Program-made: the position numbers and the translations under genes
Assembly (NCBI GenBank): GCA_903854335.1
Contig: CAINVY010000007.1
Coordinates: forward strand, 18,365 to 82,364
DNA length: 64,000 nucleotides
Reading direction: 5' to 3'
From: an uncultured Candidatus Peregrinibacteria bacterium
Lineage (GTDB): Bacteria > Patescibacteriota > Gracilibacteria > Peribacterales > Peribacteraceae
Notes under the pieces: generated by a model
The model's input: only the letters and a program-made list of their open reading frames with translations
What the model was told of the DNA's origin: nothing
Database searches by the model: none
In this document: positions 50,986-60,500 of the stretch, in pieces
How positions within the stretch are numbered: position 1 is the stretch's first letter
Layout of the letters: every line of letters starts with the position of its first letter

Positions 50986-52965
50986 ATGGCCAAAGATATT
51001 CCCTTCCGGCTCGTCGCGCCTTTTTCACCCACGGGAGATCAGCCCGTGGCGATCGAGAGGCTCGTTGAGGGGCTCAACGCGAAGGAGGTGCATCAGACGC
51101 TCCTCGGTGCGACGGGAACGGGCAAGACCTTTACGATGGCCAATATCGTCGCGCAGGTGCAGCGCCCGACCCTCATTCTCGCACACAATAAGACCTTGGC
51201 CGCGCAGCTGTGCAGTGAGTTCCAGTCGTTCTTCCCGGACAACGCCATTTCCTACTTCGTCTCCTACTACGACTACTACCAGCCGGAGGCGTACCTTCCG
51301 ACGACCGATACCTACATCGAGAAGGACGCATCCATCAACGAGGAGATCGAGAAGTTCCGTCACGCCGCGACGTACAATTTGCTGACGCGCAGGGACGTCC
51401 TCATCGTCGCATCGGTCTCGTGCATCTACGGACTCGGCAACGTGGAGGATTACGAGGCGCTCGCGATCAAGCTCGAATGCGGGCAGCAGATCAAGCGCGA
51501 TCAGTTGCTGCGCCGCCTCACGGATATCCAGTACCGGCGCTCGGGCATGGATTTCAAGCAAGGGATGTTCCATGTCCTCGGCGATACCGTCGAGATTTTC
51601 CCGCCGAGCGGCGATACGGCGATCCGGCTCGAGATGCCGTACGACGAGATCGAATCGATTCAGGAAGTCGACAGTTTCACGGGGGAGGTGCTCAAGGAGC
51701 TTCAGGATGTGATGGTTTTCCCCGCTTCGCACAACGTGACGACGCAGGAGAAGATCGACCGCGCGATCGTCGAGATCCGAAACGATTTGAACATCCGCGA
51801 GAAGGAGCTGCTCGCCGCGAACGAACTCGTGAAAGCGGAACGCATTCGCACGCGCACCGAGTACGACATCGAGATGCTCAAGGAGACCGGGTACTGCACG
51901 GGTATCGAGAACTACGTCCGTTACTTCGGCGAGCAGGCGCCGGGCCAGCCCCCTTCCACGCTCCTCGACTACTTCCCCGACGATTTCCTCATCATCATCG
52001 ACGAGTCGCACATCTCGATTCCGCAGGTCGGCGGCATGCATGAAGGGAATCGCAGCCGCAAGCAGACACTGATCGATTATGGCTTCCGCTTGCCGTCATC
52101 CCACGATAACCGACCGCTGAAATTCGACGAATTCGAGCAGAAGGTGGGGCAGCGGATCTACGTGTCGGCGACGCCGGGCAAGTACGAGTTCGCGCACACG
52201 GCAAAGACGTCTCTCGTGGAGCAGATCATCCGTCCGACGGGGCTGATCGATCCTCCGATCACGGTGAAACCGACGAAGAAACAGATCGACGACATCATGG
52301 TGGAGATCACCGCGACCATCAAACGAGGCGAGCGCGTGCTCATCACGACGCTGACAAAGAAGATGGCCGAGGACCTGACGCAGTATCTCAAGGATGCCGG
52401 GCAGAAGGTGCGTTACCTCCACAGCGACGTCGAGACGCTCGAGCGCATCGAGATTCTGAGGCAACTTCGCATCGGCGACATCGACATCCTCGTGGGCATC
52501 AATCTTCTGCGCGAGGGATTGGATCTTCCCGAGGTGAGCTTCATCGCGATTCTCGACGCCGACAAGCAGGGGTTCCTCCGCTCGCGCGACGCGCTCATCC
52601 AGACGATCGGGCGCGCGGCGCGCAACGTCAACGGTCACGTGACGCTCTACGCCGACAAGATGACGGACGCGATGGACGCGGCGATCAAGGAGACGTATCG
52701 CAGGCGCGGGATTCAGGAGGCTTACAACGAGAAGCACGGCATTACGCCGCAGACGATCGTGAAAGCCGTGAGGGATATCGCGGAGGAGGGGAAGAAATTG
52801 GAACTGCGCCGTCCGCACTACGATCATACGAAGATTCCCAAAGACGAGAAGAAGCGTCTCATGGATGAGCTGGAGCGGCAGATGGAACTCGCGTCGCAGA
52901 ACCTGGAATTTGAGAAAGCGGCGGATCTGCGGGACGAGATCGAGCTTCTGCGACGGGAGAAGTAG
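50986..52965 (+). CDS. uvrB: Excinuclease ABC subunit B
   Basis: DNA-damage-verifying helicase of nucleotide excision repair, 659 aa. Walker A is [13 protein letters not shown], the beta-hairpin that clamps DNA is [21 protein letters not shown], and the DEAD-like box is [12 protein letters not shown]. The helicase C domain has [19 protein letters not shown] and the arginine finger region [12 protein letters not shown]. The C-terminal UVR motif ([30 protein letters not shown]) binds UvrC. Very GC-rich, with codon use like the housekeeping genes. It has its own promoter. Confidence 0.98.
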   Translation: MAKDIPFRLVAPFSPTGDQPVAIERLVEGLNAKEVHQTLLGATGTGKTFTMANIVAQVQRPTLILAHNKTLAAQLCSEFQSFFPDNAISYFVSYYDYYQPEAYLPTTDTYIEKDASINEEIEKFRHAATYNLLTRRDVLIVASVSCIYGLGNVEDYEALAIKLECGQQIKRDQLLRRLTDIQYRRSGMDFKQGMFHVLGDTVEIFPPSGDTAIRLEMPYDEIESIQEVDSFTGEVLKELQDVMVFPASHNVTTQEKIDRAIVEIRNDLNIREKELLAANELVKAERIRTRTEYDIEMLKETGYCTGIENYVRYFGEQAPGQPPSTLLDYFPDDFLIIIDESHISIPQVGGMHEGNRSRKQTLIDYGFRLPSSHDNRPLKFDEFEQKVGQRIYVSATPGKYEFAHTAKTSLVEQIIRPTGLIDPPITVKPTKKQIDDIMVEITATIKRGERVLITTLTKKMAEDLTQYLKDAGQKVRYLHSDVETLERIEILRQLRIGDIDILVGINLLREGLDLPEVSFIAILDADKQGFLRSRDALIQTIGRAARNVNGHVTLYADKMTDAMDAAIKETYRRRGIQEAYNEKHGITPQTIVKAVRDIAEEGKKLELRRPHYDHTKIPKDEKKRLMDELERQMELASQNLEFEKAADLRDEIELLRREK

Positions 52966-53023
52966 GATGAAGGGGAAGCTGTTGTGTGAAGAGTTTTTAC
53001 CGTGTTGCTCTTCGATACGTTTA

Positions 53024-53141
53024 CGCGTGTCATGGTGAGGTGCTCGCGACTTCGCCTTCGTGGCTTTTTGCTACGCAAAAAGCACCTCAGGCTGACACGG
53101 TAAGAAACTGAAGATAGAAGCGAGCCACGAACCATCACGCG
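53024..53141 (+). repeat. Dispersed structured repeat, copy 4
   Basis: CGCGTGTCATGGT at one end and ACCATCACGCG at the other can pair as an outer stem. Inside are CCTTCGTGGC, GCTTTTTGC-TAC-GCAAAAAGC and GCACCTCAGGCTGACAC. It lies between the 3' ends of uvrB and the minus-strand gene at 53150. Confidence 0.9.
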
Positions 53142-53149
53142 AGCACCCC

Positions 53150-53323
53150 TCAAATGCCATCCTCATATTCTGTTATGAACGGTTGCGGTTTCAACATTTC
53201 TGCAATTTCCCGATCCACTTGTTCTGAGATCTACCTCCTAGATCTTTCCTCCGGGGTTTCCACTCTCTCTACCGGTGGGGCTTTCTTGCGCTCTTGCTCC
53301 AATGCTTGTTCGTGCATGTTCAT
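53150..53323 (-). pseudogene. Short gene split by an in-frame amber codon (gene A of the shared-leader cluster)
   Basis: On the minus strand an ATG opens a 30-codon frame (MNMHEQALEQERKKAPP...EERSRR) ending in TAG (53231-53233). The same frame continues for 26 sense codons (ISEQVDREIAEMLKPQPFITEYEDGI) to TGA. Both parts have similar polar, Glu-rich character, so they look like one 56-residue protein with a nonsense change, a recoded stop, or two short products. The TAG lies in a hairpin, AGATCTA/TAGATCT with loop GGAGG (53227-53245). The 5' leader is shared with the genes starting at 55888 and 56372. Confidence 0.5.
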
Positions 53324-53374
53324 AGGTGAATGGAGAAGGGCGAGTATCCTCTTCCCAAGGGAATACGGTGTCAA
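53324..53374 (-). promoter_or_regulatory. Shared 51-bp leader, copy A
   Basis: TTGACA (53369-53374), 20 nt, GATACT (53343-53348), 19 nt, then ATG. The spacing and most bases match copies B (56373) and C (55889) without gaps, including GGGAAGA before GATACT and a CCATTC stretch near the ATG. The 20-nt spacer is long for a standard promoter. Confidence 0.6.
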
Positions 53375-53383
53375 CAGGGCTTT

Positions 53384-55888
53384 TCATGAAGATACATTCC
53401 CTTGTGCCGTTATAGGGAACCGATTGGACTTATGCTCGTAAGCGTCGTTGTATCCTAGACACGACATCGTATCCGGAAAGACTGTACAGCGGTCGCCGAC
53501 GTCACGATCAATCACTCCAGAATTGTACCATGCGTTGTAGCGTTCCCGGTCGCTTTCGGAAACTCGTTCAGGCTGGCTCAGCGCAGTTTGCTCACTCTCC
53601 TGCCTCACGAGTACGAATTTATTGGGTTTTCCTTGATAGCCGTGAGTGTGTCCTTCTCTTGCCACTGCGTCACTGACGATCGCCATATAACGATCCCCAT
53701 CATCTTGTCTATCGAGCTGCCCCAAATTATATCCTTTGGTATACCGCTGCTCCTCAGACTCGCGTGCTTCAGGCTGGTCGGGAGTTTGTTGCCTGCTCTC
53801 TTGCTTCGCAACGACGAATTTATTGGGTTTTTCTCCAAAAGCATCGTCATATCCTTCTTTTAAATGGGCATTCGCAAAGCTTATGCAACGCTGTTCGTTA
53901 TCTCTCCTATCCATGAGCCCCAGCGTATAGCCTTCAGTATATTGTTGTTCTTCATAGGGAAGATCCTCGTATCGATCGGATTGAGCCACCGGTGCCTGTT
54001 CATGAGAGAGGTCATCTCCTTTGGGATAGCCGAGATAGCCGGACAGGTACGCCGATTGTGCGGCCATATCAGCGATTCTGTCTTGGCGACTAGTCTTGTC
54101 GTTCGCTTTGTCTCTTTTCCCGAATTCGTACCATTTGTCGAAATATTCTTGCGTGAAGGGGCGAACAAATGCTCGAGGTAAACCTTGAAAGGCACTTCGG
54201 TATCCGTTCTTTTCAATATCATTCTCCGCGTTATCTTCATTGGTTTGATTTCCCTGGAAACGATCCATCTCCCCCGCGTCGTATCCGCTGTTGTACCACT
54301 CTGCCTGCGTAAGAGTTTTTTCCTGCTCCGGTGCGGGTTTTTGTATGGTTTTCGATGTGCGAGCAGAGGCGCGACCAATTTCATAGCCTCGCTTTTCTAT
54401 AAGACAAGTAATGCGATCCGAACGATCTTGCAAATCCGCCTCCTGGATCCCGTGCGTATAGCCTCTGGTAAACGTCTCTCTGATCAAATTTTGCTCAAAA
54501 GAACTTATACTTACTATTTCATACTTTCTGCCGTACTTGCGTCCATCCTGATAACCGAATCTTTCGACGGGATTCTCAATGCGACTCGAATGATCAACAC
54601 CCGCAGACCCGGCGACTCCCGCAAGATACCCCCTGACAAAGAGAGCGATTTCCGTGAGTGATTCGCTTCCTTCCGACGCTTCCTTCCCGCGCACGAAATT
54701 GGTTCCGCGAACATTTCCGTAATAGGCATCCTTGTAGCCTTCTATTTCTTGCAGGTCAGAGAACTGATCCACATTAAGGGGGCGATTTTGAAGATCATCC
54801 TTCACTCCTTTATCGTACCCACGATCATAGCGCTCCCGTTCCGTAAGGCCGCTTTGTGTTTCTCCGCGATCTCGAGAGGTGGGAAGAGTCTGCGGGGGTG
54901 GTTCGCAAGGGTCTCCCCAATATCCGGCACTGTATGGAATCCTCTTCTCAGCTGTATCAGTTGTGTGGGAAGTGCCATTTCTACTGTCTTCTTGTCCCGT
55001 TCTATACCAGTGCATATAGAAGTCATGCGGTGAGAGTGCTTCAACTTTTTCAGCCGCTGCTCCAGATCCGCGTGCCGGTTCCGCAGGAATCGTTTCGGGA
55101 CACTCACCGTCATACCCCGCGAGGTATCCTCTCACCTCATCTTCATCATGGAATACATGTGAGCGGTTGCTGCTTCCGTTCATCCAATCACTCCTCCCAT
55201 TCGCATACCCAAAGTCATAACGTTCTTGTCGGGGGTTTGACGTCTTTTGTTCCGGTGCGCGTGATTGATGCCTCTGCGCCGCCGCTTGTTGCAGCGAAGG
55301 CTTTTGTTGTATGTGTCTTGTCTCCATGTGGAAATGTCGGCGGGGCTTGCCAAAGAAACCATCATCGTAGCCATCCTTTGCTATCTCGGTTTTTTCCCGC
55401 GCGCTGTGGTAGCCATTCATTTGGCTAAAATCGTTCTTTCCGCGGTCGTATGCATCGTTATAGATTATCTTGTCCTCCGGTGTGCCTTGCTCCGGCAGCT
55501 CTCCCGATCCGCGCGTCGGCGTTGCCTGCTGTGCGGGGGGAGATCTGTGACCGGAACCGAAAGGGGAACCATAGTAGTCATAGTCATTGCTGAAGAATGA
55601 TTCTTTGGGCACCGCCGATCGATAGATTTGGACCGGGCCATTGCGCTGTGCATCTTCATCCCTATGAGCTTGGATTGCGTCGTGCAGACGTTTATCTTCT
55701 TCCCTCACTCCCAGAACCTGCTTCACGCGTCTGCGGCAGATCTTCATCCCTCGCGAGAGTGTGTGGCGCTTATTTCTGTTCACATAGGTTTCATTCTCGA
55801 CCAGTGCACTCAAGGTGGATAAGTCATGCGGCGACATCCTTTCGTAATCATGGATGCGCTTGCGCTCAAGATTGTGGTGATTGGACAT
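53384..55888 (-). CDS. 834-aa protein of 11 tandem GY-rich repeats, resembling RMF-like units
   Basis: The N-terminal 100 residues are helical and basic, with no signal peptide. Then about 11 imperfect repeats of 60-80 residues occur, near residues 143-187, 224-262, 290-330, 354-398, 415-452, 472-510, 531-576, 582-622, 650-691, 716-757 and 784-824. Each has a first half YxxGYxxGxxDR and a second half xGYxDAFxGKPNKF, 25-28 residues apart, joined by Gln/Ser/Pro-rich linkers. The GY...G / GY..A spacing recalls ribosome modulation factor (RQRGYQAG...GGWREA), which is only an inference. Composition is less GC-rich than the neighbours. Function unknown. Confidence 0.75.
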   Translation of the reverse strand: MSNHHNLERKRIHDYERMSPHDLSTLSALVENETYVNRNKRHTLSRGMKICRRRVKQVLGVREEDKRLHDAIQAHRDEDAQRNGPVQIYRSAVPKESFFSNDYDYYGSPFGSGHRSPPAQQATPTRGSGELPEQGTPEDKIIYNDAYDRGKNDFSQMNGYHSAREKTEIAKDGYDDGFFGKPRRHFHMETRHIQQKPSLQQAAAQRHQSRAPEQKTSNPRQERYDFGYANGRSDWMNGSSNRSHVFHDEDEVRGYLAGYDGECPETIPAEPARGSGAAAEKVEALSPHDFYMHWYRTGQEDSRNGTSHTTDTAEKRIPYSAGYWGDPCEPPPQTLPTSRDRGETQSGLTERERYDRGYDKGVKDDLQNRPLNVDQFSDLQEIEGYKDAYYGNVRGTNFVRGKEASEGSESLTEIALFVRGYLAGVAGSAGVDHSSRIENPVERFGYQDGRKYGRKYEIVSISSFEQNLIRETFTRGYTHGIQEADLQDRSDRITCLIEKRGYEIGRASARTSKTIQKPAPEQEKTLTQAEWYNSGYDAGEMDRFQGNQTNEDNAENDIEKNGYRSAFQGLPRAFVRPFTQEYFDKWYEFGKRDKANDKTSRQDRIADMAAQSAYLSGYLGYPKGDDLSHEQAPVAQSDRYEDLPYEEQQYTEGYTLGLMDRRDNEQRCISFANAHLKEGYDDAFGEKPNKFVVAKQESRQQTPDQPEARESEEQRYTKGYNLGQLDRQDDGDRYMAIVSDAVAREGHTHGYQGKPNKFVLVRQESEQTALSQPERVSESDRERYNAWYNSGVIDRDVGDRCTVFPDTMSCLGYNDAYEHKSNRFPITAQGNVSS

Positions 55889-55939
55889 GGGGATATGAAG
55901 AATGGGGGCTATCTTCTTCCCACGAAATTACTGTGTCAA
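55889..55939 (-). promoter_or_regulatory. Shared 51-bp leader, copy C
   Basis: TTGACA (55934-55939), 20 nt, GATAGC, 19 nt, ATG of the repeat-protein gene. The most diverged of the three copies, but gap-free. Confidence 0.55.
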
Positions 55940-56024
55940 TCGGGCTTTGCGTGTTCTAAAGGAAGGACTCGGATCGTTTATCCTCTGGCTTCGTACAAGA
56001 CTCCTTCACCGCACCCGGTAGAAA

Positions 56025-56372
56025 TCACTGGCCCCAATGTGCATATCCAGCTGCAATTGCACACCCCGTTGGCCGCTCTAGGGTTTGATCCGCGGGCGCC
56101 TCCTGCTTCGCAGGAATGTGACAAGAGAAGACTTCTGCAGCGGCAGCGCGAAATCGTGGATCAAGCGCGATCCCACACCATCCATACGTCTCGGGAGACG
56201 CAGCAGTTTTTTCTACGTCTCCGCTGCGCGGCTGCTCGTCGTGTTCTGAAGCGCATTCGATTAGATCACTCGTTAAACGAGTGAGATCGCCCGCAAGACG
56301 CAAATTCGTCATTATTACTTCCTCAGGGGTTCGCGGGGATGCCTCTTCCGGTTGTAGTTCTGGGTTGTTCAT
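56025..56372 (-). CDS. Hypothetical protein (gene B of the shared-leader cluster)
   Basis: A 115-aa product starting MNNPELQPEEASPRTPEEVIMTNLRLAGDLTRLTSDLIECASEHDEQ. Its N-terminal half is an acidic helix; the C-terminal half is Ala-rich with two Cys (GWCGIALDPRFRAAAAEVFSCHIP). No signal peptide or known family. The start is fixed by the shared leader; an ATG 51 nt upstream lies in that leader. The opposite strand has an open frame of 152 codons, but it is Arg-rich and lacks promoter signals, so this strand was preferred. Confidence 0.6.
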   Translation of the reverse strand: MNNPELQPEEASPRTPEEVIMTNLRLAGDLTRLTSDLIECASEHDEQPRSGDVEKTAASPETYGWCGIALDPRFRAAAAEVFSCHIPAKQEAPADQTLERPTGCAIAAGYAHWGQ

Positions 56373-56423
56373 AGATGAATGGAGAAAGGCGAGTATCCTC
56401 TTCCCGAAGAAATGCCGCGTCAA
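56373..56423 (-). promoter_or_regulatory. Shared 51-bp leader, copy B
   Basis: TTGACG (56418-56423), 20 nt, GATACT, 19 nt, ATG. Very close to copy A. Confidence 0.6.
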
Positions 56424-56458
56424 GTATGCTGAGTTCCGTCATTCGTTCCTCCTCTCCC

Positions 56459-57316
56459 ATGCGCCGATTCACCCTCCTCTCCGTCGTCGCGGTTCTTGCG
56501 ATGACCGCTTCCGCGTGCGTGAGCAATGCGCAGGGAGGATCGACGGCAAGCGCATCCTCTTCGTCGCATGCTCAGAAAATTCTTACAAACACGTCATCCG
56601 TTTCATCATCATCGAGCTCTCTTCCCGCTCCCGCAGCGAAGCCTGTTTCCTTTCACATCCCCATTCTCGTCTACCATCACATCCGTCCGACCGCCGGATA
56701 TCCCAAGACTACGTGGAGCTGGAAGATGTCCGTGACGCCGTCGGTATTCGCGAAGCAGATGCAGTGGCTCGAGGATCATCACTACACGACGATCTCGCTC
56801 GACACGTTCGTGAAGATTGCGAAGGGGGAGATGCGCGGTCCCGAGAAACCCATTGTCATCACGTTCGACGACAACAACGAGAACGTGTTTGTGAGCGGCT
56901 TTCCGATCTTGAAGAAGCACTGGTTCACCGCGACGTGGTACGTGATCACGAGTCGTATCGATAAATCCAAGGACTCTCTATCGAGCGCGCAGATCAAGGA
57001 ACTCTCGCAAGCGGGGATGGATATCCAATCACACAGCGTTACGCATCCGTGGCTCACATCGCTCTCCGTTTCACAGCAGAAGTGGGAATTGGATGAGAGT
57101 CGCAAGACGATCGAGGCGCTGACGGGGAAGCCCGTTCGCCATCTCGCCTATCCGCTCACGATGCAGAATGCACAGGTGCGAAGCGTCGTTTCGCAGGAAG
57201 GGTATGTGACGGGGACGATCATGGATCCGCGCCCCGCGACGCAAAAGGATGATCTGCTGAAGCTGCCGAGGATCATGATGACGGATGATACGGGGCTTGC
57301 GCAGGCGTTGCCGTGA
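56459..57316 (+). CDS. Polysaccharide deacetylase (CE4) lipoprotein
   Basis: The 285-aa product has a signal with lipobox TASAC (Cys 20), a serine-rich spacer (about 30-60) and a NodB-type deacetylase domain: PILVYHHIRP, VITFDDNNENVF (catalytic TFDD, with the second Asp as metal ligand), and the second metal motif QSHSVTHPWL (HxxxH). CE4 enzymes deacetylate GlcNAc in peptidoglycan or other polymers; in this setting the wall is the probable target, perhaps adding lysozyme resistance. The start at MRRFTLLS gives the lipoprotein signal; the longer frame does not. Divergent from gene B. Confidence 0.9.
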   Translation: MRRFTLLSVVAVLAMTASACVSNAQGGSTASASSSSHAQKILTNTSSVSSSSSSLPAPAAKPVSFHIPILVYHHIRPTAGYPKTTWSWKMSVTPSVFAKQMQWLEDHHYTTISLDTFVKIAKGEMRGPEKPIVITFDDNNENVFVSGFPILKKHWFTATWYVITSRIDKSKDSLSSAQIKELSQAGMDIQSHSVTHPWLTSLSVSQQKWELDESRKTIEALTGKPVRHLAYPLTMQNAQVRSVVSQEGYVTGTIMDPRPATQKDDLLKLPRIMMTDDTGLAQALP

Positions 57317-57379
57317 ATGAGGATGCCGAAGAATTTTTGGCTCGCTGAGCCGTATACATGGGAGACGCACAGCAGCAAG

Positions 57380-57496
57380 CGTGTCATGGTGAGGTGCTCG
57401 CACCTCCGCCTTCGTGGCTTTTTGCTAAGCAAAAAGCACCTCAGGCTGACACGGTAAGACCCTGAAGAGGGAAAGCGAGCCACGAACCATAGACAC
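57380..57496 (+). repeat. Dispersed structured repeat, copy 5
   Basis: GTGTCATGGT at one end and ACCATAGACAC at the other; internal CCTTCGTGGC, the hairpin GCTTTTTGC-TAA-GCAAAAAGC and GCACCTCAGGCTGACAC. It lies between the convergent deacetylase and protease genes. Confidence 0.9.
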
Positions 57497-57500
57497 ATTG

Positions 57501-57534
57501 CGTGTCGCCCTTCGACGGGGCTCAGGGTGACACG
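57501..57534. repeat. Second palindrome at the protease 3' end
   Basis: CGTGTCGCCCT and AGGGTGACACG form an 11-bp stem with one mismatch and a 12-nt loop (TCGACGGGGCTC). It abuts the stop codon at 57535. Motifs of the CTTCGAC...CTCAGGG type recur as intergenic repeats in many bacteria. Confidence 0.75.
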
Positions 57535-60500
57535 TTACTTGCTGGATGCCGAAGACGCCGACGATTCTTTGGAAGTGGATTGTATTTTATTCAGCACCAG
57601 CTTCGTCGCACTATCCACCATGCCGCTTGGGCGGAGCTTGTTCTTCTTCTGGAAGGCGATGAGCGCGGTCTTCGTTGCCTGATCGAACGTGCCCTTCTTA
57701 AAGGTCCCAGAGAGGAACTTCTGCTGTGAAAGATATGTTTGGAGAGCGGAGACATCCGTGCCCTGCATTCCCACAGTGAGTGTCCGTGTGAACGACTTAA
57801 TGGAAGGAGTTGAAGAAGGAGTGACTTTAGGAGTTGCCGCTGTAGAGGAGAGTGCTTGAAGCTTCTGCTGGGTCGAAACATCGGCGATGCCCGTGGGCTT
57901 GATGCCGACAGTCTGCTGGAACTTGAACACGGCCTTCACTGTATTCGCATCGTACGTTCCCGTGACGGGGCCGGTGAGAATCTTCTGCTTGAGGAGGATG
58001 TTCTGAAGTGCAGAGACGTCCGAGCCTGCCATGCCGGTGTGGAGAGTGCGAGGAGGGGAGGATGAGGAGCTTCCTGCAAGGTTCTGCGTCACACCCTTCA
58101 CTCCCTGTTGCCCCGAAACACCAAGAGTTGTGACGTTTGTTCCTGCAGTTTTTCCGACACCTCCACCCCCACCGCCGCCTCCTCCACCGCTCCTGCGGGG
58201 CGCGGAAGAAATGCTGGAGGAAGATGATTGTATTGGGCCGACAACAATCATCGTTGCAGGAGATCTATTGGATGTTTCTGTTGTTAAGAAATTTAAACTT
58301 TGCGAAACTGCAATACTATGCGTTCCGTCATTTAAATGTATTTGCGCTGACCATAAGCCGCTTGCGTCTGCGGTAGCGCTTGCAATTGCAGAATCGCCGT
58401 CGAATATTTGGACGTTTGCATCAGCCAATGCCGTTCCACTTAAATCAATATCGTTATGTTCAGTCATATCACCCGAATGTAAAATTCTCGAACCCGATCC
58501 TTCCGATAACTCTGGCGGCAACGTATCCGTTTGTTTTTTTGTTACTAAAACCGCCATGCCTGAAAAAAGCTGATTGCCAATGCGAGTAGGAATCGGAGAG
58601 AAAAGAGCGATTGCTCCATCCGATCTCTGCGCAATCGGCCCATAGAACGCTTCCAAGCCACCTCCCATATTGTCATAGAAAACAGGGTCGAGTGTTCCAT
58701 CCGCATTAATTCGGACTAAGTTTCCTGTAGTGTGTCCATTAAATGATGTGAAGGAACCCGCTAAGAGAATTTTATCATCCGGCTGAATGATAACGGGATA
58801 GAGAGTACTATTCGGTCTAATCTCAATATTATTTTCAAAAGCAGTGTCCACGGTTCCGTCACTATTCAGTAAGACAATGCTCGGAGCTGACACAGAATTA
58901 AAGCTCGTAAAATAGCCAACAACGAGAATTTTATTATTTGATAAAACTTTCATATCATAGATAGGTCCGTTCGCTCCGGTGCCAACGGCCGAGTTGAACG
59001 TTTGGTCCATCGTGAAGTCGGAGTTCAAGCGAATAATCTTTCCCCTGGGAAGATCCCTCTCCGGAGAGCTAAGATTGATGGACCAGAGAATTTGGTCCCC
59101 CTCATTAGCGCTACGTTGCCAAGAGCTGATAGTGTTGCCACTGTCGGGTGTATACAGATAACTCGCATTCGTTGCCCCATCGCTGTTGAGAAGCATGAGT
59201 GTTGCTCCGGAAGCTCCATTCGGATCATGGGCCATTGTGACGATGATTTTATCTCCAAAAGGGAAAGCCTTTGCTTCATAGTCTGTCATGTTTGCCAAAG
59301 CAGCATGATTCATAAAATCCGTATCAAGAGACCCGTCAGGATTCAATCGAACGAGAACGCCTGGTGGGTCGGAAAGAGTTGGGTCGTAATACGTCATGAC
59401 TATTTTGCCGTCAGGTTCTACGAACATGGATTCCACACTCATGTCAGGTCCTAGACCAGAATGAAATGTTGTATCAAGTTTTCCGGTATTCGTGAAACGT
59501 GCAATGGTGTTTGCCGATAATGAGCCAGAAGCATCAAAAAATCCGGCAACAATTAAATTATTGGAATGATCAAAGGCAAGCTGTTCGATATAATCGGAAA
59601 ATTCAGATTGCGAATACGCAGGATCAAATGAAAAATTTGGATCAGCATCAAAGCTATAGAGCTTGAGAGGTATATTCAGTATTCGTGAAGCCGGAATAGC
59701 GCCGTTATCTGTCGCTTTAACAGCTAAAGACAAGGTTGTCCCATAGGTATTTGTGTCTATGGGGTGAGTCTGGAATATTTGTCCCGTGGCAGAATCGATT
59801 CTAAGATAGTCCAAAGGATTAATCGTTCCCTGGAAATGGTTACCAGACAACGAGTCGAGGCTAAACGCGATCGTTTGGCCGGCATCTGTGTCATAGGCTG
59901 TCACCGTATCAATCGCAACATTCGGCTGTATCTTTGCTTGGTTAATGACGATCGTTCCACTCCCTCCGGTAAATTGCGGTGCGACGTTGAGATACTGTGT
60001 AAAGCATGTTGGGTTATACTCTGTAACTTGATAGCCGTTTTCGTTATGCCCCATGGCAGTCATGGCAGCATTGAGTTCTGAAATATATGAACCGAGGTTT
60101 GGGCCAGAACCACCACTCGTTTCTGTGAGGAGAAGAACCGGTTGATTATCAATGATTATGAACGCCGGCGAACCAGAGTCTCCAGATCTTATATTCGGCT
60201 TACTAAAACTTGATCTCGGCCCCGACGCATAAGGATGATGACTTATCCATCTATCTACCAAAGAATACATTGAGTGAACAAGCGCGAAGGAATCCTGATT
60301 AAAATCAACTATTGGAACATCTAAATTTGGATTTGGATCCGTTTTTTGTATGAGGTTTTTCAAGGTTGCTGAATTCATTATCGGATAGTGCGTTATTGTA
60401 TTCGGCACATCACTGTCTAAAACTCCTATATTTATATCCGTGTTGGGTATGGTGTAGTTATTTACGACAGTTCTTATAACCTGATTGCCATTAGGATCAA

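Noticed and set aside
55826..56284. Plus-strand open frame (152 codons) opposite gene B
   Set aside because: It has no promoter, is Arg-rich, and the minus-strand frame carries the shared leader. It cannot be ruled out completely.
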